From the NCBI GenBank assembly GCA_028622995.1, contig JAJQJQ010000012.1, forward strand, positions 4,278,001 through 4,342,000: 64,000 nt of DNA, read 5' to 3'. Each line of letters starts with the position of its first letter. Positions within the stretch are counted from its first letter, which is position 1. Below the pieces are notes generated by a model. That model saw nothing but the letters and a program-made list of their open reading frames with translations. It ran no database searches and was not told where the DNA came from. The position numbers and the translations under genes are program-made. Below, piece after piece: positions 39,022 to 49,766 of this stretch. Origin of the DNA: Panagrolaimus kolymaensis. Taxonomy: Eukaryota; Nematoda; Chromadorea; Rhabditida; Panagrolaimidae.

Positions 39022-39961
39022 ATGTCAAGTTCACTTTTGCGATTAGTTATTTTATTTACATTTTTGATTAGTTTTATCATTGCTAAAATAAATTTTATTG
39101 AACCGTAAATTTTACAATATCCTTTATCTTCCCGACTAATACCTTTTACAGAAATAATTTGAAATTCCGTGTAAAAAGAGATGGACGATTATCGACGCGA
39201 TGGATTTCAAGAAAAGGTGGCATTGATGTACCAATTACTCTTCGATCATTGATTACTTGCACCATCCCAGGATTGAATGATCTCGTTTGCTTAGGTCCAA
39301 GAGTTGGACTTTTTGAACCAAAAGAATTAACTTTAACCAAGAAAGAAGGCCGCGCTTTTGGTTATAATAATGGCGTGGATCTTCGGTAAGCTTTTCCAAT
39401 AGCGGCTATGGTAATTTTGTTAATTTCCAGAGTCCTTGGGCCTGCTAAAATTCCATTGGTGTATGAAGATACTGAAATTGGCATTCATGATGGAGCTACA
39501 GTTCGTCATGATGGAGTTGAATTTGGTCATCAACGACGAATATTTCGACTTTGGAGAGACAACACTGGTGGCGTTGTGGAATGGGGCCCACAAGGAGTTG
39601 GAGTTGATGTTGGATATCGAGGTTCAGCTGCTGATGATCTCATTGGAGTTCGTTATACTGTAGCGGGAGTGAATGTTGGAAATCCCAATCAAGGTTTAGC
39701 TGCACCCCCATTAATTCCAGGTCCACGTCATCGAAGTCCAACAACAACGTATTGGCAAACTTTAGCTGGGCTTTATCCAGGTGGAAGACAACAGCCTGAT
39801 TATAACAGATGGTATAAAAATGAATTTAGAAATTATGGTAGGCAAATTTTAATTTTATGTATTTTGAGCTGCAAAATTTGAGAATAATTTTAGGTGATGA
39901 ATATCGTACTCCTCGAGAACGTGCATGTCCATGGTGTTTTGCTGCTCCGCAAATAGGATAA
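39022..39961 (+). CDS. Secreted protein with C-terminal CPWC, family unknown
   Basis: Exons 39022-39104, 39152-39385, 39432 region (39431-39837) and 39894-39961 give 263 residues in frame. The start is MSSSLLRLVILFTFLISFIIA, a clear signal peptide. The mature protein is rich in Gly, Arg and aromatic residues: basic at first (FRVKRDGRLSTRW), then a middle of Gly-turn strands (FGHQRRIFRLWRDN, GGVVEWGPQGVGVDVGYRG) suggesting a beta-rich fold, then a Pro/Tyr/Trp-rich tail ending ERACPWCFAAPQIG. There are only a few cysteines, two of them in the terminal CPWC, the spacing of thioredoxin-like redox centres, but no thioredoxin fold is evident. I recognise no family; perhaps a cuticle or extracellular matrix protein. 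The stop is 74 bases from that of the convergent transporter gene. Confidence 0.78.
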
Positions 39962-40035
39962 AATTAACTAATTAATTTTTATTTTAAATTCTAATCCCGT
40001 AAAATTTTATGATAAATAAATACGTTTGAGGTTAT

Positions 40036-42997
40036 TTATAAATTAATTCTATGTCCAGGAGGTATAATTGGATGAGGTGCATCTGAACTTTCTGAATTTA
40101 CTGCCGTATTTGTTGAAACTGTATTATCATCAATATCCTCTTCTTCATCATCATCGTTATCATTCAACAACCTTTGAGTGTCATCCGAAGGCAAAAATTG
40201 ATAAATATCTTTTCTCCAAATTGGTAACATAAGTTTATGAACCAATCTAAAATTGCAATTATCAAATGGATTCTGAATGACTATTTAGTAAACTAACACT
40301 TGTCCACAAAATACAATAAAATGTAAGCATCCATAAAGGAAGAAAACAAAACCTGGCCATGAATCGAGAGTTGCTTCATAAATATTATTAAAAATTGCGG
40401 AAGAAATTAAAGGACAAATAACTAAAATCATTGAAACAAGACTGAATAATCGAGCTGTTTGATGTTGAGGAACCATTTTGGGGAGAAGAGTACGATAACC
40501 GGGTCCTAAAGCTCCACCGAAGAAGAAAAATATTGCAGCTGAAATTATCAAATTAGAAATCTTTGAAGTAAGTTAAAGAAATTGTTAGTTAGTTACAGTA
40601 GCTTTAAAAGAAAAAAGTTTTTTTGAAAAAGGCTTACAAAAATAAATCATTTCTGTTGTTTTAGCAAATGCAAAAAGGAAGCTCATGGTCATACAAGCAA
40701 TTAATCCCATCATAATCATATAAGAATCAGCTCCAATGAGGTTCATCTTATCAAATGCAGCTGGGACGATAATCATACTTGCGGTCATTAAAAATGTTTT
40801 TAATAAAATAAAATTTGAAAATGTTTCATCAGCCCAATTAAAAGGTGGTTGTTTTGTTATTAAAGCAAAAATGCCAGTATCTAAAATAAATTTTAGAAGG
40901 AGATAAAGAAATTAATAATTAAAAGGATTTACCATTCGCCAAAAAATCAGCAAACATAAAAACGATGCAAACATTCAAACAAAATCGACTCCATCCTATT
41001 CGTTTTTCACAAACGACTTCAACGAGCTCATACAAAAATTGTTTTAATTTTCCAATGAATGATTGATTTTGTGTTTGTGGCGAAGCCATCGTTGAATGAA
41101 TGATTGCTGCACCAACTATTGGAGCTTCTTGTGGCACTAAAATTATTTTTTATCCATTCAAAAGCTTCATTTTTTTAACTAAATTTTTATCAAACCTTTA
41201 TTGATGTAACTATCTTTAAGCCTAAATATTGTATATAAAAGTGAAGCGATTGCACAAAATAATGCTGTCATAGACATATTTAAGTATCCTTGAACATGTA
41301 AAACCGTGGATATTTCTGCTGCAACAGAAAACATTGAAACAATAAAAGTTCCAAGCATAATTCCAATTGCTTGTATTGCACAACTAGCTGCAATTCGTAA
41401 TGGTATTCCATTTGCTTCCTGAATTTAAAAAAAAGTTATTAAAAATTCGAGCTAAAAGTTAGAAAGCTTTCTGGAGATATAAGTAATCGAATCTTGCGTT
41501 AAAGTAGCGTCAAAACGCATGATCCATATCTAGTGGTTGCAGGCGATTAGTGTCTTTTAAAAAAATTTCATTGAGTAACATGCCTTCCAAAAAAAGCAAA
41601 CAAATAAGTTTATTTTTTGTGCTTGTGCAACACCTTTTTTGCAACAAAAAGACACGATTGCTATTCATTCAATTTTTTTTGAACATTAAAACTTGTGCGC
41701 AATCATCACGTGGTTATTTTTCTTTCTTTCACCTTTGCAAACCAACAAACAAAAAAATTTACTAACCATAGAATGTTCATTTCTGCAATCATCGGTTACA
41801 ATTGCAAACGAAAGAGTAAAAACTCCAGCCAATCCACCAAAAAGTCCAGCAAGAAGTTCGCCACCAAATGAAAAATAATATACGTTTATTGTTTCATAAA
41901 ATAATACGCCGAGTGTTTGTAATCCACAATAAGCTATGAGACCCATCAAACAAAAAATTAATGGAATTCGACGACCTTCAAAAAAATTTTGTGAATGTTT
42001 TTTGAATTACAAAAAAACACACAAACCACAAATTCCATCAGATAATGTTCCCATAATTGGTGCAGTTATCATTGAAGTTATTGTACTAACACCCTAAAAA
42101 AATAATTGGTACTGTAACTGCATAAATTGTGTTTGTTTGCTTTGATCTCTTACTTGAAGATATATTTTTGTATTTGTAATATCTTTTTCAACAATATCAA
42201 GAAATTTTGTATTATTTGTTGATGAAAGGGTTGTACAAAGTTCTGTAACATTTTGATATTCTGCTTTTGACTAAAATTAACATTGATTGATTTTACGTTT
42301 TTTTTTCATTCAAAAATGCGATGAATTAAAATGGAAGGAGACACAGAAGCTTGCTTATCAAAAGAAAAAAGAAAGAAACGATGCAACCAAAAATGGATCA
42401 TTTTAAACAAAAAATAAAATGAATGATGACTAATTTATGTCCAAACAAAAAAGCTTTTAAGTCATTTAAATTCAACTTTCTTTTTTTTTATGTAAGCAAA
42501 AAATGAACCTGAACATTTGCAAATGCATCTCACTTCACTGTTTTTTGCTCAGAAAAAGCTGTAGTTTGAACCTTACTTGATCTTGAAATAATTCCACACA
42601 TCGTGCCCAATATAAAAATAATGTTTGCATTGCCATTAAAATTCCAAATGCAATAGAAAAAAAGAATATCGTTGGTTCGGCATTGGCTTTTTTCAACCAT
42701 TGACAGCATCGCCATCCTTCTGATGCTATTGTTGGTGCAAATGTTATTGTTGATGGTTCAGCTAATCTCGATGTTCCTGCCGCTGTTGTTGTTCTTGAAT
42801 AAGCTCCATTTCGATTCATAACCTAAAACAAGAAAAAATATTGATTAAACAATTATACCCGCTTTTTAAAATCAACAAACCCTAAAAGGCGCAGCATCTT
42901 CCGTTACTAAACTCATTGAAATTTCAGATTGAAGTGTTGCAGTTTCTAATGCAACAGCATTTTCTGTTGGCTGATTTGAAATACTCGCTCCATTCAT
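40036..42997 (-). CDS. SLC46-like MFS transporter
   Basis: Ten exons on the minus strand (42997-42881, 42822-42577, 42270-42154, 42093-42027, 41975-41767, 41418-41196, 41136-40933, 40880-40638, 40538-40298, 40246-40036) join in frame for 625 residues. The layout is an 80-residue cytosolic N-terminus, TM1, an external loop ([16 protein letters not shown]), then [22 protein letters not shown], the MFS loop between TM2 and TM3, and further membrane segments ([25 protein letters not shown] type turn in TM10), and an acidic C-terminal tail ([13 protein letters not shown]). This matches the SLC46 family (PCFT/HCP1 relatives), which carry folates, peptidoglycan fragments or similar solutes by proton coupling. 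It is longer than the usual 450-500. Its exon 9 donor must be the second of two overlapping GT sites (GT followed by GTTAGT) to stay in frame. The substrate is unknown. Confidence 0.8.
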
Positions 42998-43253
42998 TGA
43001 TGCTGATGACAATAAACCTCAACCCAGCAGCGCATTGCAGTGGAAAAAAAGTGAACAAAAAAGAACAAACAAAAAACATCATTTTATTTCTTCAACGCAC
43101 GCGCACTCATATTTCCAGCTGTTACTGCGACAACCGCTTTTTCTGCCTTTTTATCTTTCCCTTTTTTCAAGATCACGTAAGAATATCCAACAAAAAGATT
43201 TATAAAAACAACTTTATTTTAAAAAATAACAAAAAAATTAACACAAACAATGA

Positions 43254-44006
43254 TTATTTCTTTTGTTCAATCAAGGTAGCATGACATTTTCCACAGTAAT
43301 GACGATCTTTGTGTTTGGCCATGAAGACACCACCACCGCAAGTTGCACTAGTACATTCAACACGTTGACGTTCGATGTTACCATCATCAGAGATCTGAAA
43401 AAATGAACAAATTAGTAACTAATCAAGTAAAAAATAAATCAAATTCTTAAAATGGCATGCTCATTTTTTCTCGTATACCATATCACTAACAGTCATAGGT
43501 CTAGACACAAAAATAACGGATTAATCATCGCAAAGCCAAGTATTTTGTCAAGCAAAGAAATAATAGCATACCTTATAGTATTTAAGGACAGCAAGCTTGA
43601 CCTTCTTTCTCTTGTGGCTGACTTTCTTGGGAGTTGAGTAAACCTTCTTCTTACGCTTTTTGCCACCACCAAGAAGACGAAGTTCGAAATCAAGAGTTGA
43701 AAGTTCTTCGATACCATAATCAGCAAGAGTCAATTCACCATCATCGAGCTGTTTACCTTAAAATAAGCGAATGAATTTAAGGCAGGGCCGGGTCCGTCCT
43801 CAAGTAATACACAACAGGGCTCATTGTGCATATACTCTCGGGATTCAGCAAAAATGTAAAATATGCTTACCTGCGAAGAGGAGACGTTGATCTTCAGCAG
43901 GAATACCTTCAAGACGTTCGATGAGAGATTTGACGTAAGAAACAGTTGAAGCAGGAGATCCGCTGAGCACGGCGGTTTGGCCCGAGAGAGTTCGAAGGAA
44001 GACCAT
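43254..44006 (-). CDS. ubl-1: Ubiquitin-like / ribosomal protein S27a fusion
   Basis: Exons on the minus strand: 44006-43871, 43756-43572 and 43394-43254, 153 residues. An N-terminal ubiquitin-like domain ([10 protein letters not shown] to LRLLGGG) is fused to S27a ([24 protein letters not shown]) with the zinc ribbon C-x4-C, then HYCGKC. The di-Gly processing site is present. The ubiquitin half differs from ubiquitin at many sites (for example [16 protein letters not shown]), as known for nematode UBL-1, and keeps the Lys48-like FAGKQLDDG. Cleavage should release S27a for the small ribosomal subunit. An acceptor (TTTTATAG) five bases before the ATG points to trans-splicing. Confidence 0.95.
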
Positions 44007-45609
44007 CCTATCTATAAAAGCAATAAATTATATATGATTCTAATCAATGTAACCAGAATAAGCTTAAAAACACGATAAAAGATTACTCGCAAATTAATTA
44101 TGGAACAAAATTAATGAAAAAATGGTTAAATTTTTTGAAGAAATGGTTGAAAAAAAGGACGATAAAAAGTTTGATACAGCGAAAGAAAATTTTTGGGAAC
44201 TGAAAAAAAATGGAAAAAAGGTTGCTGCTTGCTGTTGATGCAGGCAAAGTCGTGTCAAGATTGTATTCAGCATGAAAAATACTTCGCAGCAATGGAAAAA
44301 ATTTATAACAAATTTAGCAAGTTTTCATTATTATTTTTCGATGAGCTTTACTTTGAACTTTTTTCATTGTTGGTAAAATTGTGTAAATAAAGAAATCAAA
44401 TTATTTTTGAAGCTCAAAATTCGCCTTTTTATTAGCAATTTTACAGCCATGTGAGTCAAGTACGTACAAACATAAAGTCATACTTTTTTTTTTGTTGATG
44501 GTGGCATTTGCAAGTTCAATTATCCATTTAAAAGTTTCATAAACTTTGAGATAAAGGATGTCTTTTGAATCTAATAACAAGCAATTTTACAAAGAAACTT
44601 TAATTTCAAAATTTAATCACAATAAAAAGTTGTTTAAATAAGGAAGAGAAAGTTTTCATTTAGATTTTCAACTGCAATAATCATCAACATGATTTCTTTT
44701 TTTTGAATTCAACATATATACATAAAAAAAATTGTACCAAAAAAGGCGATAATTTGCTTTTGAAACATTTATCGCCCATTTTTTTTTGTTTAGCTTTCAT
44801 AGCTGCTGTTGGTTATTGGATATGTTTACTTTACTGAATATTCTCAAAAATGTTTGATGAAACAAGCTTGCATGAAATTATTTTTCAAAGGATTGAGTTT
44901 TGCAATTTTGGATTAGTACTTTGCATGAGCATATTTGTTTACAATAATTATTACTTGCAAGAAAGGAATCAAAGTTGCTTCTTATCTCTTCTTTTTTTTC
45001 TTTTAAAAGTTTGCATACAATTAATTTGTCATCGTCAGCTTTATGGCTTTTGGATCAAAGAATTTTTTTTCCATTTGAAAAAAGTTTTGATAAATATTTT
45101 TTACTTTTTGAAAAGCTTTGTCCCATCAAAATAATACAAAATTTGTCGATAAGGGCTTATCATTGCACTTGAGTTTTTTTAATTGAATATCGACGACGAA
45201 AATTATTCAATGAATTTACATCTTTTCTCTATATAATAAGCAAAGGTATTACAGCTGACATTTTTTTGTACGTCCGCGCCACGTTGGCTTTATAAAGAAG
45301 CTCCTCCTTTTTCATTGCTCTGGCGCATTCTCATTGGTTGGTTGATGACGTGGACCAATCGGTATATGCCCGCATATTTGAGTCTCTTTCTCGAACCATT
45401 TTAAAAGAGGCGGAGAGGCACTCCCTTACACATTTGCCTTCATTCATTTAGCCTCCAATAAGAGACAGCATCGTGGCATTTTTTTTTTGAGCTTGTATTT
45501 TAGCATTTTTATTGTAATATATAAATAATATTAAAGCTTCGATTGATATTTTTATTATATTTTAGGTGATCAATCCAAAGACCCAACCAATTCGTTGTTG
45601 ATAGTAGGG
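44007..45609. other. Divergent upstream region of the S27a fusion and calreticulin genes
   Basis: No coding-like frame. The right half has the calreticulin promoter elements listed separately, plus CCAAT/ATTGG boxes at 45334 and 45355 and a heat-shock-like half-site TTCTCGAA near 45390. The left 1.1 kb is plain AT-rich DNA. Confidence 0.5.
45346..45353 (+). promoter_or_regulatory. UPR element (XBP-1-type TGACGTGG) upstream of calreticulin
   Basis: TGACGTGG matches the unfolded-protein-response element bound by XBP-1/ATF6-type bZIP factors. It is flanked by an ATTGG (45334) and a CCAAT (45355). Calreticulin is a classical ER-stress target, which supports function. Distance to the ATG is about 260 bases. 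Confidence 0.5.
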
Positions 45610-47041
45610 ATGTTGAGACAAATTATCACTTTGGCTATTGTAGCCACTGTGGTTCTCGGTGAAGTTTACTTCAAGGAAGAATTCGGTGAGTCATGAGTCT
45701 CTTGATTAATAAAATCTAACTCCCTTTAATTTGTTCAGATTCTGATTGGGAATCTCGATGGATTCAATCCAAACACAAGGATGATTATGGAAAATTCAAA
45801 CTTTCCCCTGGTAAATTTTATGGCGATGCTAAACGTGATGCTGGTATCCAAACTTCTCAAGATGCTAAATTCTACTCCGTTGCCGCTAAATTCCCCAAAT
45901 TCACAAATAAAGGAAAATCCATTGTTATTCAATTCACAGTGAAACACGAACAACTTATTGATTGTGGAGGTGGTTACGTTAAAGTTATGGCATCCGATGC
46001 TGATCTTGAAAATTTCCATGGCGAAACCGAATACAATCTCATGTTTGGCCCTGATCTTTGCGGACCTGGAACCAAGAAAGTTCACGTTATCCTTAACTAC
46101 AAAGGCAAAAACCATCTCATCAAAAAAGATATTCGCGCTAAAGATGATGAACTTACCCATCTTTACACTTTGATCCTCAACCCCGATAACACATATGAAG
46201 TTCAAATCGATGGTGAAAAGGTTGAATCAGGTGAACTTGAAGCCGATTGGGACTTCCTCCCAGCTAAGAAAATCAAAGATCCCGATGCTAGCAAGCCATC
46301 CGATTGGGATGACAAGGAATACATTGATGACCCAGATGATACCAAACCTGATGTAAGTTTTCTTGCTAAACCAAAAATGCAATAAAATAGTTTTTTTTCT
46401 TTAGGATTGGGAACAACCTGAACATATCCCTGACCCGGAGGCTAAGATGCCCTCAGATTGGGATTCAGAGTGGGCTTTTTATAATTAGTTTAAAAAAATT
46501 AAATATTATAAACTTTCAAATTTTCAGAATGGACGGTGAATGGGAACCTCCAATGATTGATAACCCAGCATACAAAGGTGAATGGAAACCAAAACAAGTC
46601 AAAAACCCCAACTACAAAGGAAAAGTAAGCTACAAAAACTAAAAATCAAGCAAACCAATAATCCTTTCCTTCATTTTTTAGTGGATCCATCCCGAAATTG
46701 ATAATCCAGAATATGCCCCCGATGATGATATTTACCTTTACAAAGATTTTGGAGCTATCGGTTTTGATCTTTGGCAAGTAAAATCCGGCACCATCTTTGA
46801 TAATGTCCTTATCACTGATTCCATTGATGAAGCTAAATCTCATGCAGCTGAAACTTTTGAACCCCTTCGTGAAGCCGAAAAGAAAAAGAAGGAAGAACAT
46901 GATGAAACTGAACGTAAAAAGATGGAAGAAGAAGAAAAGAAACGTAAAGAAACTGAAGAAACCAAAAAGGATGATGATGAAGCTGAAGAAGAAGAAGATA
47001 AGGATAAGGATGAAGATAAAGAAGATCATGATGAACTTTAA
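45610..47041 (+). CDS. crt-1: Calreticulin
   Basis: Exons 45610-45685, 45739-46352, 46405-46469, 46528-46624 and 46682-47041 give 403 residues. An ER lectin chaperone and calcium store protein. Seen are a signal peptide ([17 protein letters not shown]), the globular domain with the [14 protein letters not shown] and [11 protein letters not shown] calreticulin signatures and its two cysteines, the P-domain with three repeats of each type (for example [14 protein letters not shown], then [15 protein letters not shown]), and an acidic, Lys/Glu-rich C-tail ending in the retention signal HDEL. An acceptor TTTTAG ends 44 bases before the ATG. One intron uses the donor GTGGGC. Expected regulation by ER stress through the element at 45346. 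Confidence 0.97.
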
Positions 47042-47491
47042 ATAATTTCTTCCTTTACTCTTTTCTTTTTTCAATAGCTTTCAGTTTCCAATCATTCCAT
47101 TATTTTGTTAATAATTTTATTATTTTATGTTTTTATCTTTTTATTAGCCTTTGATTGCCTTCTAAAAGCTTTCGGGTCTTTTTTAGGATTATCTTTTGTG
47201 TTTTTATTTATTTAAATAGAAGGCGACCGACCCAAGGCGTAAAAACTTTTTTACTATTTTATTTTTTTGAGTTTGTAAATATTGGTTATCCTTGACCTTA
47301 ATTTATTGGCTGTTGTTATTGCCCCTCTTCTTTTTTTTGACCAATTTAAGATCATCATCACTACCACGTGAAAGTTATTTTTTACCAAATGCTTTTACGT
47401 TTACCAAAGGTCTTTTTATTTTATTGTTTTGTTTGAAATTTTTATTTTTAATAAAGTATTAATAAAAAAATTCAAAATGAAAAAAAAAAGT
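47042..47491. other. Spacer between convergent calreticulin and collagen genes
   Basis: T-rich 3' UTR sequence of both genes. No other element recognised. Confidence 0.5.
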
Positions 47492-48787
47492 TTAAACAAG
47501 GCGACGATAAGGTCGATGTGATTCAACTGCAACATTTTCAGGTTCATAAGAAGGTGCTTGACTAACTGTTTGCTTTTCAACTGCTTGATTTTGTTCGTAC
47601 CCTCCACTTGGTGATGGTTTATCAACTCCTGAAGTTCGCAATGGACATGGACAATATTCTCCATCTTCACCAGGTTTTCCAGCTTGACCTTGTAATCCAG
47701 TATGGCCTCTTTGTCCAGGCATTCCTTGAGTTCCGGGAGGTCCTGATGGGCCTGGAGATCCATCATTTCCACGTTGACCATCTTGTCCAGGATATCCTTC
47801 ACTACCCTTTTGTCCAATTGGTCCTGGTTCTCCCTTCTTTCCGGTTTCACCTTTCATTCCACGAATCTAAATCGTGTGGTCAAAAAATAGAAAATATGCA
47901 AACTATCAATCAACATACTCCATCGCGACCTGGTTTACCAGGTTCTCCAACTTTACCAACTTTTCCTGCTTCACCCGGGCTTCCAGGATTTCCAGGGAAT
48001 CCAGATCTTCCATCTTCACCAGGTCTACCTGGAGGACCAAGAGCACCTGGTTCTCCATCGGGTCCAGCTTCACCAGGAGATCCTGATGGACCACGAGGTC
48101 CATGTGGGCAAACCTAAAAAAAATGTATATTTGCTAAAGTAATAAAACAGGTTAATTCATACTCGACATCCTTGATTTGGATCAACAGTAACAGGAGGAG
48201 CAATGCCTGGAAGACCTGGAGCACCTCTTTCACCAGGAGTACCTGGAACTCCATCTTCACCCTAAAATTATTTTTTTATTTTTTTATTGCCTTTGCTTTC
48301 TAAAATATGTAATAAATTACAGGTTTTCCTGTTTGTCCTGGAGGTCCAGGTGGACATGAATTTTGAGCATTGCAAGCTAAAAATAAAGTTCAAATTAATT
48401 TTTTTTTGCGATGGCGAAAGCTTACAGCAAGTTGGTTTCATTACAAATGCATCCTTTTTAGCATAAGTATTTTTTAATGGATAAACTTTGGGTAAATCAT
48501 CATAAGCATCACGTCTATTTCTGCTTCCACCCATTGTATTTTTAACTGAAATCATTTGAACCCAAGCTTCATCAGCAATAAGTTGAAATTCAGCTGAATC
48601 AAATTTGAGCTAAACAAAAACAATTTTTTTAACATTTCAAAATTGCAAAATTTACCATTTCATTGATTCCATTAATTTTAGCTGATAATGCTGGAATGTA
48701 AGTGAATACAGTAAATAAAGCTCCAATGGAAGCTGCAATTGCTACAAAACCAGCAATTCGAGCACTTTGCATTTTTTGATAATCCAT
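47492..48787 (-). CDS. Cuticle collagen
   Basis: Exons on the minus strand: 48787-48656, 48609-48426, 48376-48321, 48261-48163, 48113-47919 and 47866-47492, 346 residues. The N-terminus has a hydrophobic anchor ([18 protein letters not shown]), a processing site RNRRD of subtilisin type, then Gly-X-Y blocks separated by Cys-bearing breaks: [15 protein letters not shown], a non-collagenous link with [14 protein letters not shown], then about 43 Gly-X-Y triplets and a Cys pair CPCPL before a tail ending HRPYRRLV. This is the standard build of a nematode cuticle collagen, assembled in the hypodermis and cross-linked through cysteines and tyrosines. With five introns it has more than most C. elegans collagen genes. 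The subfamily was not assigned. Confidence 0.93.
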
Positions 48788-49766
48788 TATGACGAATAAT
48801 GAATTTTTCAATTTTGAGCTCTCAATTTATCCTTTTCACTTCTCTTACGTGATCCATGCTTGTCCTCCCTTTTTTTGGATAATTCCAAGCCGGTTGTTTC
48901 TTTCCTCCAATCTTCTTCTAATTTTAAGTGCCTTTCATCGAAAATTGCTCATTGCGTGGTTGGTCACTCATAAATGGAAACAAACTAGTCTTACACATAT
49001 GTTTCATCCAAAAATTATTCAATCATTCCTTTAAAAGTGTTTTTTCCTTAAAAACTGGATTAATCGAAACACCTTTGTTGTTCGTTTAGTTTTAATGAAT
49101 AAAAAAAGTTCGTTTGTTTTTTTACGTCAGAATATTTATTACAAAATCTTTTGTTCAAAATTGAACCATTTTTTCATTTTAATTTAACAAAAAAAAATTT
49201 AATAAACCATTTAATAAGCCTAAATTATTTAAAATAAATGGATGTTAATAAAATGGAATTTTATAAAGAATTGATTTCGGTTTATTAATGTTTTTTATTT
49301 TCCAAATATTTCTTTTTTTGATAGTTTCAATGCCTCTTCATTTACCGCATATTTAGATTTAACCAAAGTATCAGGAAAAAATATATTAACTCTAGATTTA
49401 TTAAATTGAACTAAAATCTTAGCAAGTGATTCTAAACTCGTCAAAGTCAAGAACACAAACAAACTAGTGAAATAAAAAACAATTTAAAATTATTTATGTT
49501 AGTTTTTTTTTCTTTACATTTGCTGGACAAAATTGGATTTTTTTGTGTTTGCATCCAACGATTTTTTTTAATAAATGCTTTTATTTATGGATAAAATTCC
49601 AGAGGATGAGTAATTAACAATTTTATAAAAAAGTAAATTAAAGAAAAAATCTTAAGTTTTTGTTGCACGCAAAACTAAGAGTATGGGTGTTGGTAATAAA
49701 AATTATATAAAAAAAGAATGGATGAAGTAGTCTCAATTAATCAAGAAAAAAATAAACAAGATTTTT
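48788..49766. other. Intergenic region between collagen and myosin genes
   Basis: Upstream DNA of the collagen gene and the 3' UTR of the myosin gene. AT-rich, no coding-like frame. Confidence 0.5.

Noticed and set aside
15217..41545. The ten-base word GTTGCAGGCG shared by 15217-15226 and 41536-41545 as a dispersed repeat
   Set aside because: Flanks do not align beyond a few bases, so chance cannot be excluded.
42916..43284. 122-codon plus-strand frame over the S27a/transporter gap
   Set aside because: It runs antisense to the first exon of the transporter and then through low-complexity DNA.
45386..45400. Full heat-shock element before calreticulin
   Set aside because: Only one TTCnnGAA unit is present; the third half-site is imperfect, so it is not listed as a feature.
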